A stretch of 60,771 bases of DNA from Pseudomonadota bacterium (GTDB lineage Bacteria; Pseudomonadota; Alphaproteobacteria; Rhizobiales; Hyphomicrobiaceae), in NCBI GenBank assembly GCA_023410905.1, contig JAEYPL010000256.1, forward strand, positions 1 to 60,771. Reading direction: 5' to 3'. Position numbers and translations under genes: made by a program. Below the pieces are notes generated by a model that did not search any database, was not told the DNA's origin, and saw only the letters and a program-made list of their open reading frames with translations. Below are positions 18,738 to 26,649 of the stretch, one piece after another; within the stretch, counting starts at the first letter, position 1; each line of letters starts with the position of its first letter.

Positions 18738-19520
18738 ATGCAGGACAAGCTGTCGAGGTCAGCGCCCGAGGGGGGGGCTTCCGGCCAGGAGCCGGTGCGA
18801 CCTTTGGCTGCGGAGGCGGCTGAAGTTCACCGTTGGCGCGTCGGCGCGCGACTGCGGAACTACTTCCTGACCGGCCTTGTCGTCGTCGGCCCGGTCACTA
18901 TCACGATCTACATCGCCTGGTACGTCATAAATATCGTCGACCGCTGGGTGAAGCCGTACATACCGCACTTCTACAACCCCGACACCTATCTTCCCTTCGC
19001 CGTGCCCGGGATCGGGCTCGTGTTTGCGATCCTCATGCTGACGATGATCGGGGCGTTGGCGGCAAACCTGCTCGGCCGCTCGCTGATCAGCGCCGGCGAG
19101 ATGATGCTCGACCGCACGCCCATCGTGCGCAACGTCTATCGGGCCCTCAAGCAGATCTTCGAGAGTGTCGTCAGCGTATCGGCCCCCGAACAGGCCTTCC
19201 AGAAGGTTGGCCTGATGGAGTTCCCGTCACCGGGCATATGGTCGATCGTGTTCGTGACGGGTGAAGCTGCCCGACAAATTTCAACGCTGAAGCCGCAGGA
19301 CGACCTGATCAGCGTGTTCATGCCGACGGGAATGCTGCCGCCCACGGGGTTCGTCTGCTTTGTGCCGCGCGCGACGGTTACTCTCATCGGGATGAGCGTC
19401 GAGGACGCCGCGAAGATCATCATCTCCGCTGGCATGGTCAATCCGGAGACTCAGGCGCGTTTGCGCGAGTTGCGCGAAAAGGCCGGCGCCGCGGATGACG
19501 CCAATCCGCCGCGCGCGTAG
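18738..19520 (+). CDS. DUF502 family membrane protein
   Basis: This 260-residue protein belongs to the DUF502 family of inner-membrane proteins of unknown function. An acidic N-terminal tail precedes two membrane segments (about 40-65, YFLTGLVVVGPVTITIYIAW; about 90-115, IGLVFAILMLTMIGALAANL). A conserved cytoplasmic or periplasmic domain follows with PIVRNVYRALKQIFESV and VFMPTGMLPPTGFVCFVPR. I start at the ATG at 18738 behind GAAGGA; long in-frame sequence further upstream is antisense to the transporter gene and not coding. It ends four bases before the convergent hydrolase gene. Confidence 0.85.
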   Translation: MQDKLSRSAPEGGASGQEPVRPLAAEAAEVHRWRVGARLRNYFLTGLVVVGPVTITIYIAWYVINIVDRWVKPYIPHFYNPDTYLPFAVPGIGLVFAILMLTMIGALAANLLGRSLISAGEMMLDRTPIVRNVYRALKQIFESVVSVSAPEQAFQKVGLMEFPSPGIWSIVFVTGEAARQISTLKPQDDLISVFMPTGMLPPTGFVCFVPRATVTLIGMSVEDAAKIIISAGMVNPETQARLRELREKAGAADDANPPRA

Positions 19521-19524
19521 GTGG

Positions 19525-20484
19525 CTACGCTGCGTCGGCGCTGATGCCGAGGTAGGCATCGAAGACCGACCAGAAATGCTGTCGGATCGTGTCGTTCTCC
19601 TGCAGGATCTCATGCTCCGACTGAGGGATGGGGACGTGTGCGCCGATCTTGAGGCGGCTCGCGAAAGTCTCGATTGCGCGCGATGAGACGATCCGATCAT
19701 TGGCGGCACTGAAGAGCAGCAGGGGCACCTGAACGCGCCGTGCGAATGCCGGATCCATCACATGCGCGCATGAGCGGTACGCCGCCCGCGTCCAGCCGTC
19801 CGTCGGGTAACCGAGCGCGAGTTCGGGCGCGGCTTCGATGATCTGACGATTGCGCATGTAGCGCTCGCGATCCGAGGTCAGCGTGTTGCCTTCGAACGGC
19901 ATCATCTCGGCAGGTTGATTGGAGCCCGTCGGCACGTAGCGCGTCGATTGCCCGAGGAGGCAGGCGGTTTCGACAAAGATGCGCGCCAGATTTCCGGGAA
20001 CCCGCGCCTTGTCCGCGATGATTTCGAACATCGGCGCACTCAGCACGATGCGATCGAACCACGAGTCCGGTGCGATCGAATGCCGGGCCAGGATGTTGCC
20101 GCCCATGGAGTGGGCGAGGGCGTAGTAGGGCGCCGGGCATTCGGGCAGCACCACCTGCTGCATGAAGACCGCGAGATCCTGATCGTACTCCTTGAAGTCG
20201 CGGATATGGCCTTTGCGGCGGTCGGCCAGCGGTCGATGCGAACCACCCTGCCCGCGCCAGTCATGAATAGCGACGGCGAAACCGCGCCGCCGCAGATCCG
20301 CGATGACCTCGAAGTACTTCTCGATGTATTCGCCCCGGCCAGAGAATACGCAGACGGTGCCGCGCGCGGGACCACGCGTGGCGTTCCAGCGGGCAAAGCG
20401 CAGGGGCGCGCCGTCATATCCGGCAAAGTCACCGCTGACGGCACCGCTCGGGACCGGGTTCTTCGCAAGCGAGACCAGGGTCAT
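19525..20484 (-). CDS. Alpha/beta hydrolase, lysophospholipase/monoacylglycerol lipase-like
   Basis: The 319-residue serine hydrolase has an oxyanion-strand region VCVFSGRGEYIEKYFEV and the conserved AIHDWRGQGGS motif. The nucleophile elbow is AHSMGGN, the acid lies in LLFSAANDRIVS, and the histidine is in PQSEHEIL. This set matches the PldB-type lysophospholipase and monoacylglycerol lipase branch. No signal peptide is visible, so it is probably cytoplasmic or peripherally membrane-bound. The native ester substrate is not known. It is convergent with the DUF502 gene and appears to stand alone. Confidence 0.85.
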   Translation of the reverse strand: MTLVSLAKNPVPSGAVSGDFAGYDGAPLRFARWNATRGPARGTVCVFSGRGEYIEKYFEVIADLRRRGFAVAIHDWRGQGGSHRPLADRRKGHIRDFKEYDQDLAVFMQQVVLPECPAPYYALAHSMGGNILARHSIAPDSWFDRIVLSAPMFEIIADKARVPGNLARIFVETACLLGQSTRYVPTGSNQPAEMMPFEGNTLTSDRERYMRNRQIIEAAPELALGYPTDGWTRAAYRSCAHVMDPAFARRVQVPLLLFSAANDRIVSSRAIETFASRLKIGAHVPIPQSEHEILQENDTIRQHFWSVFDAYLGISADAA

Positions 20485-20595
20485 GGATCACCGGCTGAGA
20501 GTGAGTATGGAAGTGAACGAACCACGAATCAGAACTTCGCGAGCTTAACAACCGCCGCGTGCCACGGCAGATGCTTTTGCTGGCTTTCCAGCGCG

Positions 20596-20630
20596 CAAAA
20601 CAACAACGGCAGAGGTGGGCCCCTGCCGTT
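20596..20630 (-). terminator. Rho-independent terminator
   Basis: On the minus strand AACGGCAG pairs with CTGCCGTT around a 10-base loop and is followed by GTTGTTTTG, about 30 bases after the stop of the gene at 20661-21197. Confidence 0.75.
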
Positions 20631-20660
20631 CCAATGATCTCGTGCTCGAAACCGCCAATA

Positions 20661-21197
20661 TCAGCGGTAATAGGGGCCGTAGCCGTAATGCCTGCGCGGT
20701 CCGTAAGCGTAGGGGCCGCCCGGCACCGGTGCCAGAGGTTGTGCGGAGACGATCTCACCCGAGCAACGGTCGATCTTCAGGCGATGCAGCAGGCCGTTGG
20801 GACGCCGAGCCTCGACAACGGCGACGCGGCGGCGGACATCGATCTCCTGAAAGTCGCTCCATCCCTCGCGGTACAGCCGATCGCGGATGACATGGCGCGG
20901 CGTGCACTCATAGGCAAAGCGATCCACGTGTCCGTAGACGCGCGGGGGGGGCGCCAAACGCTTGTCGTCGTAATCGTCGTCGACTTCGGCGTAGCGCTCC
21001 TCGATCTCTTCCTTCTCGACATAGCGCCGCGAGATGCGCCCTGGCGGCGGGCCGTAAAGGTCTTGATAGCGCGGATCTTCGTATGCCGACCTGTAGCGGT
21101 CCGACGGACCGTATCCAAGATCGGCAGCCAATGCGGGGGCGCTCCCCGCCAGACTCAATAAGGCGACGGCGCCGGTCGCCACGGCGATCAGTCTCAT
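20661..21197 (-). CDS. Secreted hypothetical protein with basic/Tyr-rich ends
   Basis: I do not assign this 178-residue product to a named family. It has a signal peptide (MRLIAVATGAVALLSLAGS, cleavage near ALA-AD) and a Tyr/Pro/Asp-rich first third containing DPRYQDLYGPPPGR. A folded-looking domain at about 85-155 has CTPRHVIRDRLYREGW, VAVVEARRPNGLLHRLKID and RCSGEIV, reminiscent of the PepSY-like domains of exported proteins. A Gly/Tyr/Arg tail ends YGYGPYYR. Two cysteines in the domain could form a disulfide in the periplasm. AGGAGG 10 bases before the ATG is a strong ribosome site. Confidence 0.78.
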   Translation of the reverse strand: MRLIAVATGAVALLSLAGSAPALAADLGYGPSDRYRSAYEDPRYQDLYGPPPGRISRRYVEKEEIEERYAEVDDDYDDKRLAPPPRVYGHVDRFAYECTPRHVIRDRLYREGWSDFQEIDVRRRVAVVEARRPNGLLHRLKIDRCSGEIVSAQPLAPVPGGPYAYGPRRHYGYGPYYR

Positions 21198-21335
21198 GGC
21201 CTAGAACCTCCTGAAGCTGCTGGTGTCGCTTCTGCTGACTTGCCGAAGCTCGCGCTTCTGGCGCCCCACTCGCGCCATGAGCTGCGATCTCCGGCCTGCC
21301 CACGCCTCCCTCCGATGGCAAGGTGACGGCGCCAC

Positions 21336-21365
21336 CATGAATGCAGGCTGCCTTCTGCATTCATG
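21336..21365. promoter_or_regulatory. 11-base perfect inverted repeat in a divergent promoter region
   Basis: CATGAATGCAG and CTGCATTCATG are perfect complements separated by 8 bases, midway between the divergent starts at 21197 and 21458. This size and symmetry suit a dimeric repressor such as a TetR-family protein, but no regulator gene is adjacent. Confidence 0.5.
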
Positions 21366-21457
21366 CGGCGTTCATCCGCAACGTCGGGTGGGCTTGATTA
21401 GTTGCTGCGATTGCGGAACCTTGATGGCCAAATCATCTGGTTCACTCAGGAGGATAC

Positions 21458-22312
21458 GTGTTTCAGGACGGGCTGCTTAAGGGAAAGCGAATTCTTGTCA
21501 CGGGTGGTGGCACCGGGCTCGGTGCGGCCATGGGGCGGCGGTTTCTGGAGCTTGGTGCCGATCTCGTCATTTGCGGTCGCAGGGCGGAGGTCCTGGACGA
21601 GACCGCTGCGCGCTTCCGGGGCGAGACGGGGGGCACGGTTACTGCCGTCACGTGCGATGTGCGGGATGCCGCTGCGGTCGAGGCGATGATGGATCAGATC
21701 TGGAGCGCCGCTCCTCTCGATGCCCTCGTCAACAATGCCGCCGGCAACTTCATTGCCGAGACGCACAAGCTTTCGCCGCGTGCGATCGATGCGGTGTTGA
21801 ATACGGTGCTGCATGGCTCGGCCTACTGCACGGTCGCGGCTGGCCGCCGGTGGATCGATGCCGGTCGTCGCAATTGCTCGGTGCTCTCGATCCTCACGCT
21901 TTCCGCGCTCAAGGGCTCGGCTTTTCGCGTGCCTTCGGCCATGGCCAAGGCCGGCGTGCTCGCGATGATACGAAGTCTTGCAGTCGAATGGGGTCCCAAG
22001 GGCATCCGCACGGCTGCCATCGCCCCGGGCCCGTTCCCGACCGCCGGTGCCTCGCGGCGGCTGACGCCCGGCGACAGCGACAATGTCGTGGAGCGCGAAA
22101 TACCCCTGCGGCGCAATGGTGAGCACATCGAGCTGGCCAATCTCGCAGCCTTCCTGCTCTCCGACATGGCGGGCTACATCAACGGCGAATGCATCGCCAT
22201 CGATGGCGGCAAGCAATTTATGAGCGATGCGGGCAGCCGCACCGTCGAGCTGATGAACTGGACTGATGAGGACTGGGCGCGGATGCGTGCGCAGGCCACA
22301 GGCAAGAAGTGA
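21458..22312 (+). CDS. SDR oxidoreductase, 2,4-dienoyl-CoA reductase-like
   Basis: The 284-residue short-chain dehydrogenase has the cofactor motif VTGGGTGLGAAMGRRF and NNAAGNF. Instead of the classical YxxxK it has SAMAKAGVLAMIRSLAVEWG, with Ser-Ala where Tyr is usual. This matches the mitochondrial-type 2,4-dienoyl-CoA reductase (DECR), as do PGPFPTAGASRRL and LANLAAFLLSDMAGYINGE. The likely reaction is NADPH-dependent reduction of 2,4-dienoyl-CoA in breakdown of unsaturated fatty acids. The start is GTG at 21458, chosen because CAGGAGGA lies 5 bases ahead. Confidence 0.87.
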   Translation: MFQDGLLKGKRILVTGGGTGLGAAMGRRFLELGADLVICGRRAEVLDETAARFRGETGGTVTAVTCDVRDAAAVEAMMDQIWSAAPLDALVNNAAGNFIAETHKLSPRAIDAVLNTVLHGSAYCTVAAGRRWIDAGRRNCSVLSILTLSALKGSAFRVPSAMAKAGVLAMIRSLAVEWGPKGIRTAAIAPGPFPTAGASRRLTPGDSDNVVEREIPLRRNGEHIELANLAAFLLSDMAGYINGECIAIDGGKQFMSDAGSRTVELMNWTDEDWARMRAQATGKK

Positions 22313-22357
22313 TGCCGACCCGCGCCGTCTAATGCCCACGAAAGATACAAACCGCAG

Positions 22358-22386
22358 GAACTCGGTCAGAGTTCATTAAGCTTAAT
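22358..22386. promoter_or_regulatory. Two adjacent dyads upstream of the histidine kinase gene
   Basis: GAACTC-GGTCA-GAGTTC (perfect 6-base arms) is followed directly by the 12-base palindrome ATTAAGCTTAAT. They lie 48 bases before the kinase start and 45 bases after the SDR stop. An operator or promoter element is plausible; the first dyad lacks a T-run, so it is a poor terminator. Confidence 0.4.
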
Positions 22387-22434
22387 AATTCACAGTGTCC
22401 CCAGTCCGAGTTACGGGGGCGCTGCGTTTGCGGT

Positions 22435-23913
22435 GTGTATAGCGTGAGATTCGATTGGCGTCGGTGGTCGGCAATTACTTTCAGCAGTTCTCATGCGGGG
22501 CAGGCGGTTCGCCCGCGCGCCGAGGCAGGAGCTGCGTCTCACTATGAGACAGCTTTCTCACCTGCTGCCTGTGGCCTCCTCGTCGCCCTCATCTTCGCCA
22601 GCCACTACACACTGACCGGCGATTTCTGGACCGCGGCATTCCTTGCCGCGGCCATTGCGGCCGCCATGGCTGCCATAGCGCTCATCAAGACGCATCGGGT
22701 TACCTGCGAGGAACTCGCGCGCTCCCGTGCCCTCCACGAGCTGGTCGCCAAGAACGCTTCGGATCTCGTGACGCGCCATGATCGCCAGGGGGTGATCAAC
22801 TACGCTTCGCCCGCGGCAGAGGCTCTGCTTGGCGTATCGCCATCTCATCTTGTGCGGCGCGGGTTCACCGCTGCGATGAGTGTCGGCAATGCCGTGCGTT
22901 GCCAGGAGGCGATCGCGCAATGTCTCGAGTTCGGCACGCCGACCTCGATCGAAGTGGAGATTGCCGTCGGCGCCGCTCCGCGCTGGATCGAATTCCACTG
23001 CAAGCCGCTTTCAGACGGCGAGAGTGTCGTTGGCGTGATGCGCGATGTCACGGCACGCCGCTGGCACGGCATTGCCATGCGCCAAGCGCGTGAAGAGGCC
23101 GAGAGTGCGAGCCGCGCGAAGTCCGCTTTCATCGCGACCATCAGCCATGAGTTGCGAACGCCGCTCAACGCCATCATCGGGTTTTCGGAGATGCTCCAGC
23201 GCGAGCTCGACAAGCAGGAAGGCGCCGAAAAACAAGCCGACTACAGCCGAATTATCCGTGAGAGCGGCGAGCATCTCATGAGCCTCGTCAAGGATCTGCT
23301 GGACATCTCGAAGATCGAGGCCGGACGACTCTCGATCTGCGCCGAGCCTTTTCTCGCTCCCGATGTGATCATGAGCAGTATCGACACGCTGCGCCCCGCC
23401 ATTGCGGCAAAGTCCATCGTCCTCGTGGTCGACGTTGCCGACGATCTCGGCGAGATCAACGCCGATGCGCGCGCGTGCAAGCAGATGCTGATGAACCTGC
23501 TGTCGAACGCCTGCAAGTTTACGCCGGAAGGCGGCAGGATCGAACTCACGGCGACGGTCGAGGGCGAGAACATGCTTCTCGCGGTGCGCGACAACGGCAT
23601 CGGCATTTCGTCGGCTCACGTCGCGCGGCTTGGAGAGCCCTTCTATCAGGTCGACTCGTCGCTCACTCGGCAACTCGAAGGCGCTGGACTCGGTCTCGCG
23701 ATCGTTCGCGGCCTCGCGGAGCTGCACGGCGGCCGACTGCAGATCGAAAGTGTGCCGGGCGAAGGCTCATGCTTCACGCTTGTACTTCCGATCGATGCAG
23801 AGGCGGGTAGCGAGATTTCATCTCCTGATGAGGCACCATCCAAAGAAGTCGGCATCGCGGAGGATGCTGCCAGCGAGATGACGCCGGCGCACCCCATCGC
23901 ACTTGTCGCCTGA
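22435..23913 (+). CDS. PAS-domain sensor histidine kinase (orphan)
   Basis: The 492-residue protein has two membrane helices (about 43-84), a PAS domain (about 95-210) opening LVAKNASDLVTRHDRQGVI, and a HisKA domain with phospho-acceptor H238 in ISHELRTPLNAIIGF. A HATPase domain follows with NLLSNACKFTPEGG (N box), DNGIGIS (G1) and EGAGLGLAIVRGL (G2), then an acidic C-terminal tail of about 45 residues. The layout resembles PleC/DivJ-type kinases of alphaproteobacteria. No response regulator gene is nearby, so its partner must be encoded elsewhere. The GTG at 22435 is the apparent start; a second in-frame GTG three codons on is also possible. Confidence 0.88.
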   Translation: MYSVRFDWRRWSAITFSSSHAGQAVRPRAEAGAASHYETAFSPAACGLLVALIFASHYTLTGDFWTAAFLAAAIAAAMAAIALIKTHRVTCEELARSRALHELVAKNASDLVTRHDRQGVINYASPAAEALLGVSPSHLVRRGFTAAMSVGNAVRCQEAIAQCLEFGTPTSIEVEIAVGAAPRWIEFHCKPLSDGESVVGVMRDVTARRWHGIAMRQAREEAESASRAKSAFIATISHELRTPLNAIIGFSEMLQRELDKQEGAEKQADYSRIIRESGEHLMSLVKDLLDISKIEAGRLSICAEPFLAPDVIMSSIDTLRPAIAAKSIVLVVDVADDLGEINADARACKQMLMNLLSNACKFTPEGGRIELTATVEGENMLLAVRDNGIGISSAHVARLGEPFYQVDSSLTRQLEGAGLGLAIVRGLAELHGGRLQIESVPGEGSCFTLVLPIDAEAGSEISSPDEAPSKEVGIAEDAASEMTPAHPIALVA

Positions 23914-23944
23914 AGCTCATTCTATCGAAGTGGAGTTGCGTACC

Positions 23945-24709
23945 ATGACCAGCCCTCGTGATGCACGGATCGCCGGCGCATTGATCGTCGTGCTTGCCGG
24001 TGGTGTCGTATGGAACGTCGCCTATCTGCAGGACGCACCGCGTGATCGCCGCAGGACGGCCATTCCGGTCGGCGTGCACGTGCCGCTGCCAAAAGAGAAG
24101 TCGGCGGCGGAGACGCGGCGTTCTTCCGGTCCGATGACGCTGTCGCTCGCCGATCTTATCGAGCAGAGCGAGAGCGGCGGTCAGCACGCACTCACGCCCG
24201 GTGCTCCATCTGGTACGCCTGAGCGCTCGGCGAGCGCGGAGCCGGCACAAGTGCCGCCGCTTCCCGTGGCCGCTCCCGCTGCGCTCGTGCGTGAGGTGCA
24301 GAGTGCGCTCGCGGCGCGCGGTTACCAGCCCGGCGTTGCCGATGGCGATGCCGGCCCGATGACGCGTGCGGCCATTCTCGCCTTCGAGCATGATCATGGG
24401 CTGCCAGCGACCGCTGAGGCGAGCGATGCGCTGCTCGCCGCACTCCGCGCGCCCGGACGGCGTGTTACGGGCGGCGCGCGCTGGCAAAATCCGACCGAGG
24501 CCGCAATGAGCCTCGTCAGATCGATCCAGCAGCACCTGATCGCCACGGGCCACCTACGGGGACAGCCGACCGGCGTCCCGGATGCGGCAACGATCGCAGC
24601 GATCCGCACATTCGAGACGGCCCATCAGCTAGCGCCGACAGGTCGTATCTCGGCGCCGCTCGTGGCGCGCATCCAGCAGAGCCGCGCCAGGGTTGCGGCA
24701 GGGCAGTGA
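23945..24709 (+). CDS. Peptidoglycan-binding domain protein
   Basis: The 254-residue protein has one N-terminal membrane anchor (RIAGALIVVLAGGVVWNVAYL) and a low-complexity linker rich in Ser, Pro and Ala. Two PG_binding_1 modules follow: about 118-165 with LVREVQSALAARGYQPGVAD and TRAAILAFEHDHGLP, and about 190-245 with VRSIQQHLIATGHLRG and IAAIRTFETAHQL. It probably sits in the inner membrane with the modules touching the cell wall. GTGGAG precedes the ATG at 23945. It follows the histidine kinase by 31 bases on the same strand, so the two may be co-transcribed and functionally linked at the envelope. Confidence 0.83.
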   Translation: MTSPRDARIAGALIVVLAGGVVWNVAYLQDAPRDRRRTAIPVGVHVPLPKEKSAAETRRSSGPMTLSLADLIEQSESGGQHALTPGAPSGTPERSASAEPAQVPPLPVAAPAALVREVQSALAARGYQPGVADGDAGPMTRAAILAFEHDHGLPATAEASDALLAALRAPGRRVTGGARWQNPTEAAMSLVRSIQQHLIATGHLRGQPTGVPDAATIAAIRTFETAHQLAPTGRISAPLVARIQQSRARVAAGQ

Positions 24710-24715
24710 GCAGCT

Positions 24716-25000
24716 TTACTCCGCCGCTTCCATGATCGGCGAATCCGGGAGCGTATCGAGCATCCCGAGCGCGTGCAGGTAGACGTCGAGGATCGCTTCT
24801 TCCTCGTCGCGATCATCCTTGGGCTGCTTCCTGATGCGCAGCACCTGCTTCATGATCTTCGGATCGAAGCCCATGGCCTTCGCTTCGGCGAACTTGTCGC
24901 GAATGTCACTGGCCAGCGCCTTCTTCTCTTCCTCGAGGCGCTCGAGCTGCTCGATGAGCTGGCGCAACTGCGCCTGCGCGGATGCTTGAAGCGACGTCAT
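24716..25000 (-). CDS. gapR: Nucleoid-associated protein GapR (DUF2312)
   Basis: The 94-residue product is a clear DUF2312 protein. It has LRQLIEQLERLEEEKKALAS, then DIRDKFAEAKAMGFDPKIMK, then VLRIRKQPKDDRDEEEAILD and VYLHALGML. In Caulobacter GapR forms a clamp around overtwisted DNA ahead of forks and transcription and stimulates topoisomerases. The long N-terminal coiled coil that dimerises and the basic patch near KQVLRIRKQ are both visible. I take the ATG at 25000, giving MTSLQASAQAQ; GGTGGGG precedes it. It converges on the peptidoglycan-binding gene with only six bases between stops. Confidence 0.93.
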   Translation of the reverse strand: MTSLQASAQAQLRQLIEQLERLEEEKKALASDIRDKFAEAKAMGFDPKIMKQVLRIRKQPKDDRDEEEAILDVYLHALGMLDTLPDSPIMEAAE

Positions 25001-25157
25001 ATTCTTACCCCACCATTGGACCCGATCCGCACATACGCTGCTGCAATGCCCTCGCAGCGACTCAGTGCGTCTCATCAACGGTAGGAGCCTAGCGCGACGG
25101 CAGCAAGGCGCCCTCGGGGCCGCTGTGTGTCCTGGGGAGAACGCGGGAAAACTTGGA

Positions 25158-25187
25158 GGGGCGCCTTTACAACGCGGCGCCCCTTTT
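25158..25187. terminator. Terminator hairpin after the aminotransferase gene
   Basis: GGGGCGCC and GGCGCCCC form a perfect 8-base stem with a 10-base loop. On the plus strand TTTT follows. It lies 8 bases beyond the minus-strand aminotransferase stop and most likely ends that transcript, possibly acting in both directions. Confidence 0.65.
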
Positions 25188-25194
25188 GGGTGGG

Positions 25195-26514
25195 TTACGC
25201 TGCTTTCGACGACTTGAGCGTGCGAATCGCCTCGTCCCACGCATCGAGTGTCTTGGCGATGTCGGCATCCGTGTGGGCGAGCGAGAGGTAGTACTTGCTC
25301 TCGCCCTTGAGGATGCCGGACGCCAGCAGCGATCGATTGACGCTGGCCATCATCTTGGCGTCGCTTTTGAGCGTGCCGCGATAGTCGCGAATGTCACCTT
25401 CGGCGAAAATCACGTCGAACAACGGCGGCTCGCCGACCACCTGCGCGGGCAGCTTCGCCGCCTTGATGCGCTCCGAGATGCCATTCATGAGCGCGCGGCC
25501 GGTCGCGAAGAGCTTGTCGTAGGCGCCGGGCTCCTTGAGGATCTGCATCGTCGCGATACCGGCGGCCGATGCTACCGGATTGCCCGACAGCGTGCCGATC
25601 TGCACGGTGAAGTCCTCTTCGCCGACAGCGGTCTTGTCGAAGTGGCGCATGATCTCCGTCTTGCCAGCGATCGCCGCGAGCGGGAAGCCGCCGCCGATCA
25701 CCTTGCCGAACGTCGCGAGATCCGGCGTCACGCCGTAGTAGGCCTGCGCACCGCCATACGCAAAGCGGAAGCCTGTCACGACCTCGTCGAAGATCAAGAC
25801 GATGCCATTCTCCTCGGTGATCTTGCGCAGCCCCTCGAGGAAGTCCGGCTTCGGCGGAATGAGGCGCTGGAACGGCTCGACGATGATCGCGGCGATTTCC
25901 TTGCCGTGTTGCGAGACGAGGCTCTCGACCGCCGCGAGATCGTTGAACGGCGCAACGATCATCTCCTCGCGGATGGATTTCGGAATACCCGCCGAATCCG
26001 GCACGGCTGCGGGGAAGTTCGACAGGCGCTTCGGCGCGAGGCTCATGAGCCCGTAGTCGCTCATGCCGTGATAGCCGCCCTCGAACTTCAGGATCTTGTC
26101 GCGGCGCTTGTAGGCGCGCGCAACGCGCATAGCGTAGAGATCGGCCTCCGAGCCCGTCGAAACGAAACGAACCTGCTCCGCGCAGGGTACGGCCGCGACG
26201 ATTTCCTCGGCGAGCTTGATGCCCTGCGGATTGTTGACGAAGAACGTCGTCCCGAGCGGCACCTGCTCGAGCACGGCCGCCTCGACTTTCGGATGGCAGT
26301 GCCCGACCAGCATGGGGCCGGAGCCGAGCAGATAGTCGATGTACTCGTTGCCGGAGAGATCCCAGACGTGCCCGCCCTTGCCGCGCGCGATGACGATGTC
26401 GAGGGCCGTATTACCGAATGTGCCGGCCGGCAGGACCTTCCGCGCCCGATCGGCAAGCTCCAACTCGTCGGCACTGCGTTGCATTTCGCTCATCTCGGGG
26501 CTCCGCATGTTCAT
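25195..26514 (-). CDS. Class III PLP-dependent aminotransferase (glutamate-1-semialdehyde aminomutase-like)
   Basis: The 439-residue enzyme shows the class III fold: SGNEYIDYLLGSGPMLVGHCHP near the N-terminus, RFVSTGSEADLYAMRVARAY for phosphate binding, and FEGGYHGMSDY. The cofactor aspartate lies in LIFDEVVTGFR and the Schiff-base lysine in TFGKVIGGGFP. The sequence resembles glutamate-1-semialdehyde 2,1-aminomutase, but that label is often given to transaminases of unknown substrate. The catabolic neighbourhood (divergent Ldh2-type dehydrogenase) argues for an amino-acid or amine transaminase rather than heme synthesis. It is a single gene with its own terminator. Confidence 0.87.
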   Translation of the reverse strand: MNMRSPEMSEMQRSADELELADRARKVLPAGTFGNTALDIVIARGKGGHVWDLSGNEYIDYLLGSGPMLVGHCHPKVEAAVLEQVPLGTTFFVNNPQGIKLAEEIVAAVPCAEQVRFVSTGSEADLYAMRVARAYKRRDKILKFEGGYHGMSDYGLMSLAPKRLSNFPAAVPDSAGIPKSIREEMIVAPFNDLAAVESLVSQHGKEIAAIIVEPFQRLIPPKPDFLEGLRKITEENGIVLIFDEVVTGFRFAYGGAQAYYGVTPDLATFGKVIGGGFPLAAIAGKTEIMRHFDKTAVGEEDFTVQIGTLSGNPVASAAGIATMQILKEPGAYDKLFATGRALMNGISERIKAAKLPAQVVGEPPLFDVIFAEGDIRDYRGTLKSDAKMMASVNRSLLASGILKGESKYYLSLAHTDADIAKTLDAWDEAIRTLKSSKAA

Positions 26515-26583
26515 GTCTGGACAGGTGACAGCATCTTTATGGCAAGCTTAGACTGGGCGCACACGCAATTGAAGCTGCCGATT

Positions 26584-26614
26584 GCGCATGGGGGCCGTGC
26601 CGTCGCCCATGCGC
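26584..26614. promoter_or_regulatory. Inverted repeat upstream of the Ldh2-type gene
   Basis: GCGCATGGG and CCCATGCGC are perfect 9-base complements separated by 13 bases, ending 36 bases before the start at 26650. It may be an operator or a leader hairpin; in GC-rich sequence chance cannot be excluded. Confidence 0.25.
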
Positions 26615-26649
26615 CGGGCTGCGCCACCGTTCAACAAGAGGAAACACCT

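Noticed and set aside
25153..26649. 500-codon upstream extension of the Ldh2-type gene
   Set aside because: It is antisense to the aminotransferase and terminator; the real start is 26650 with a good ribosome site.
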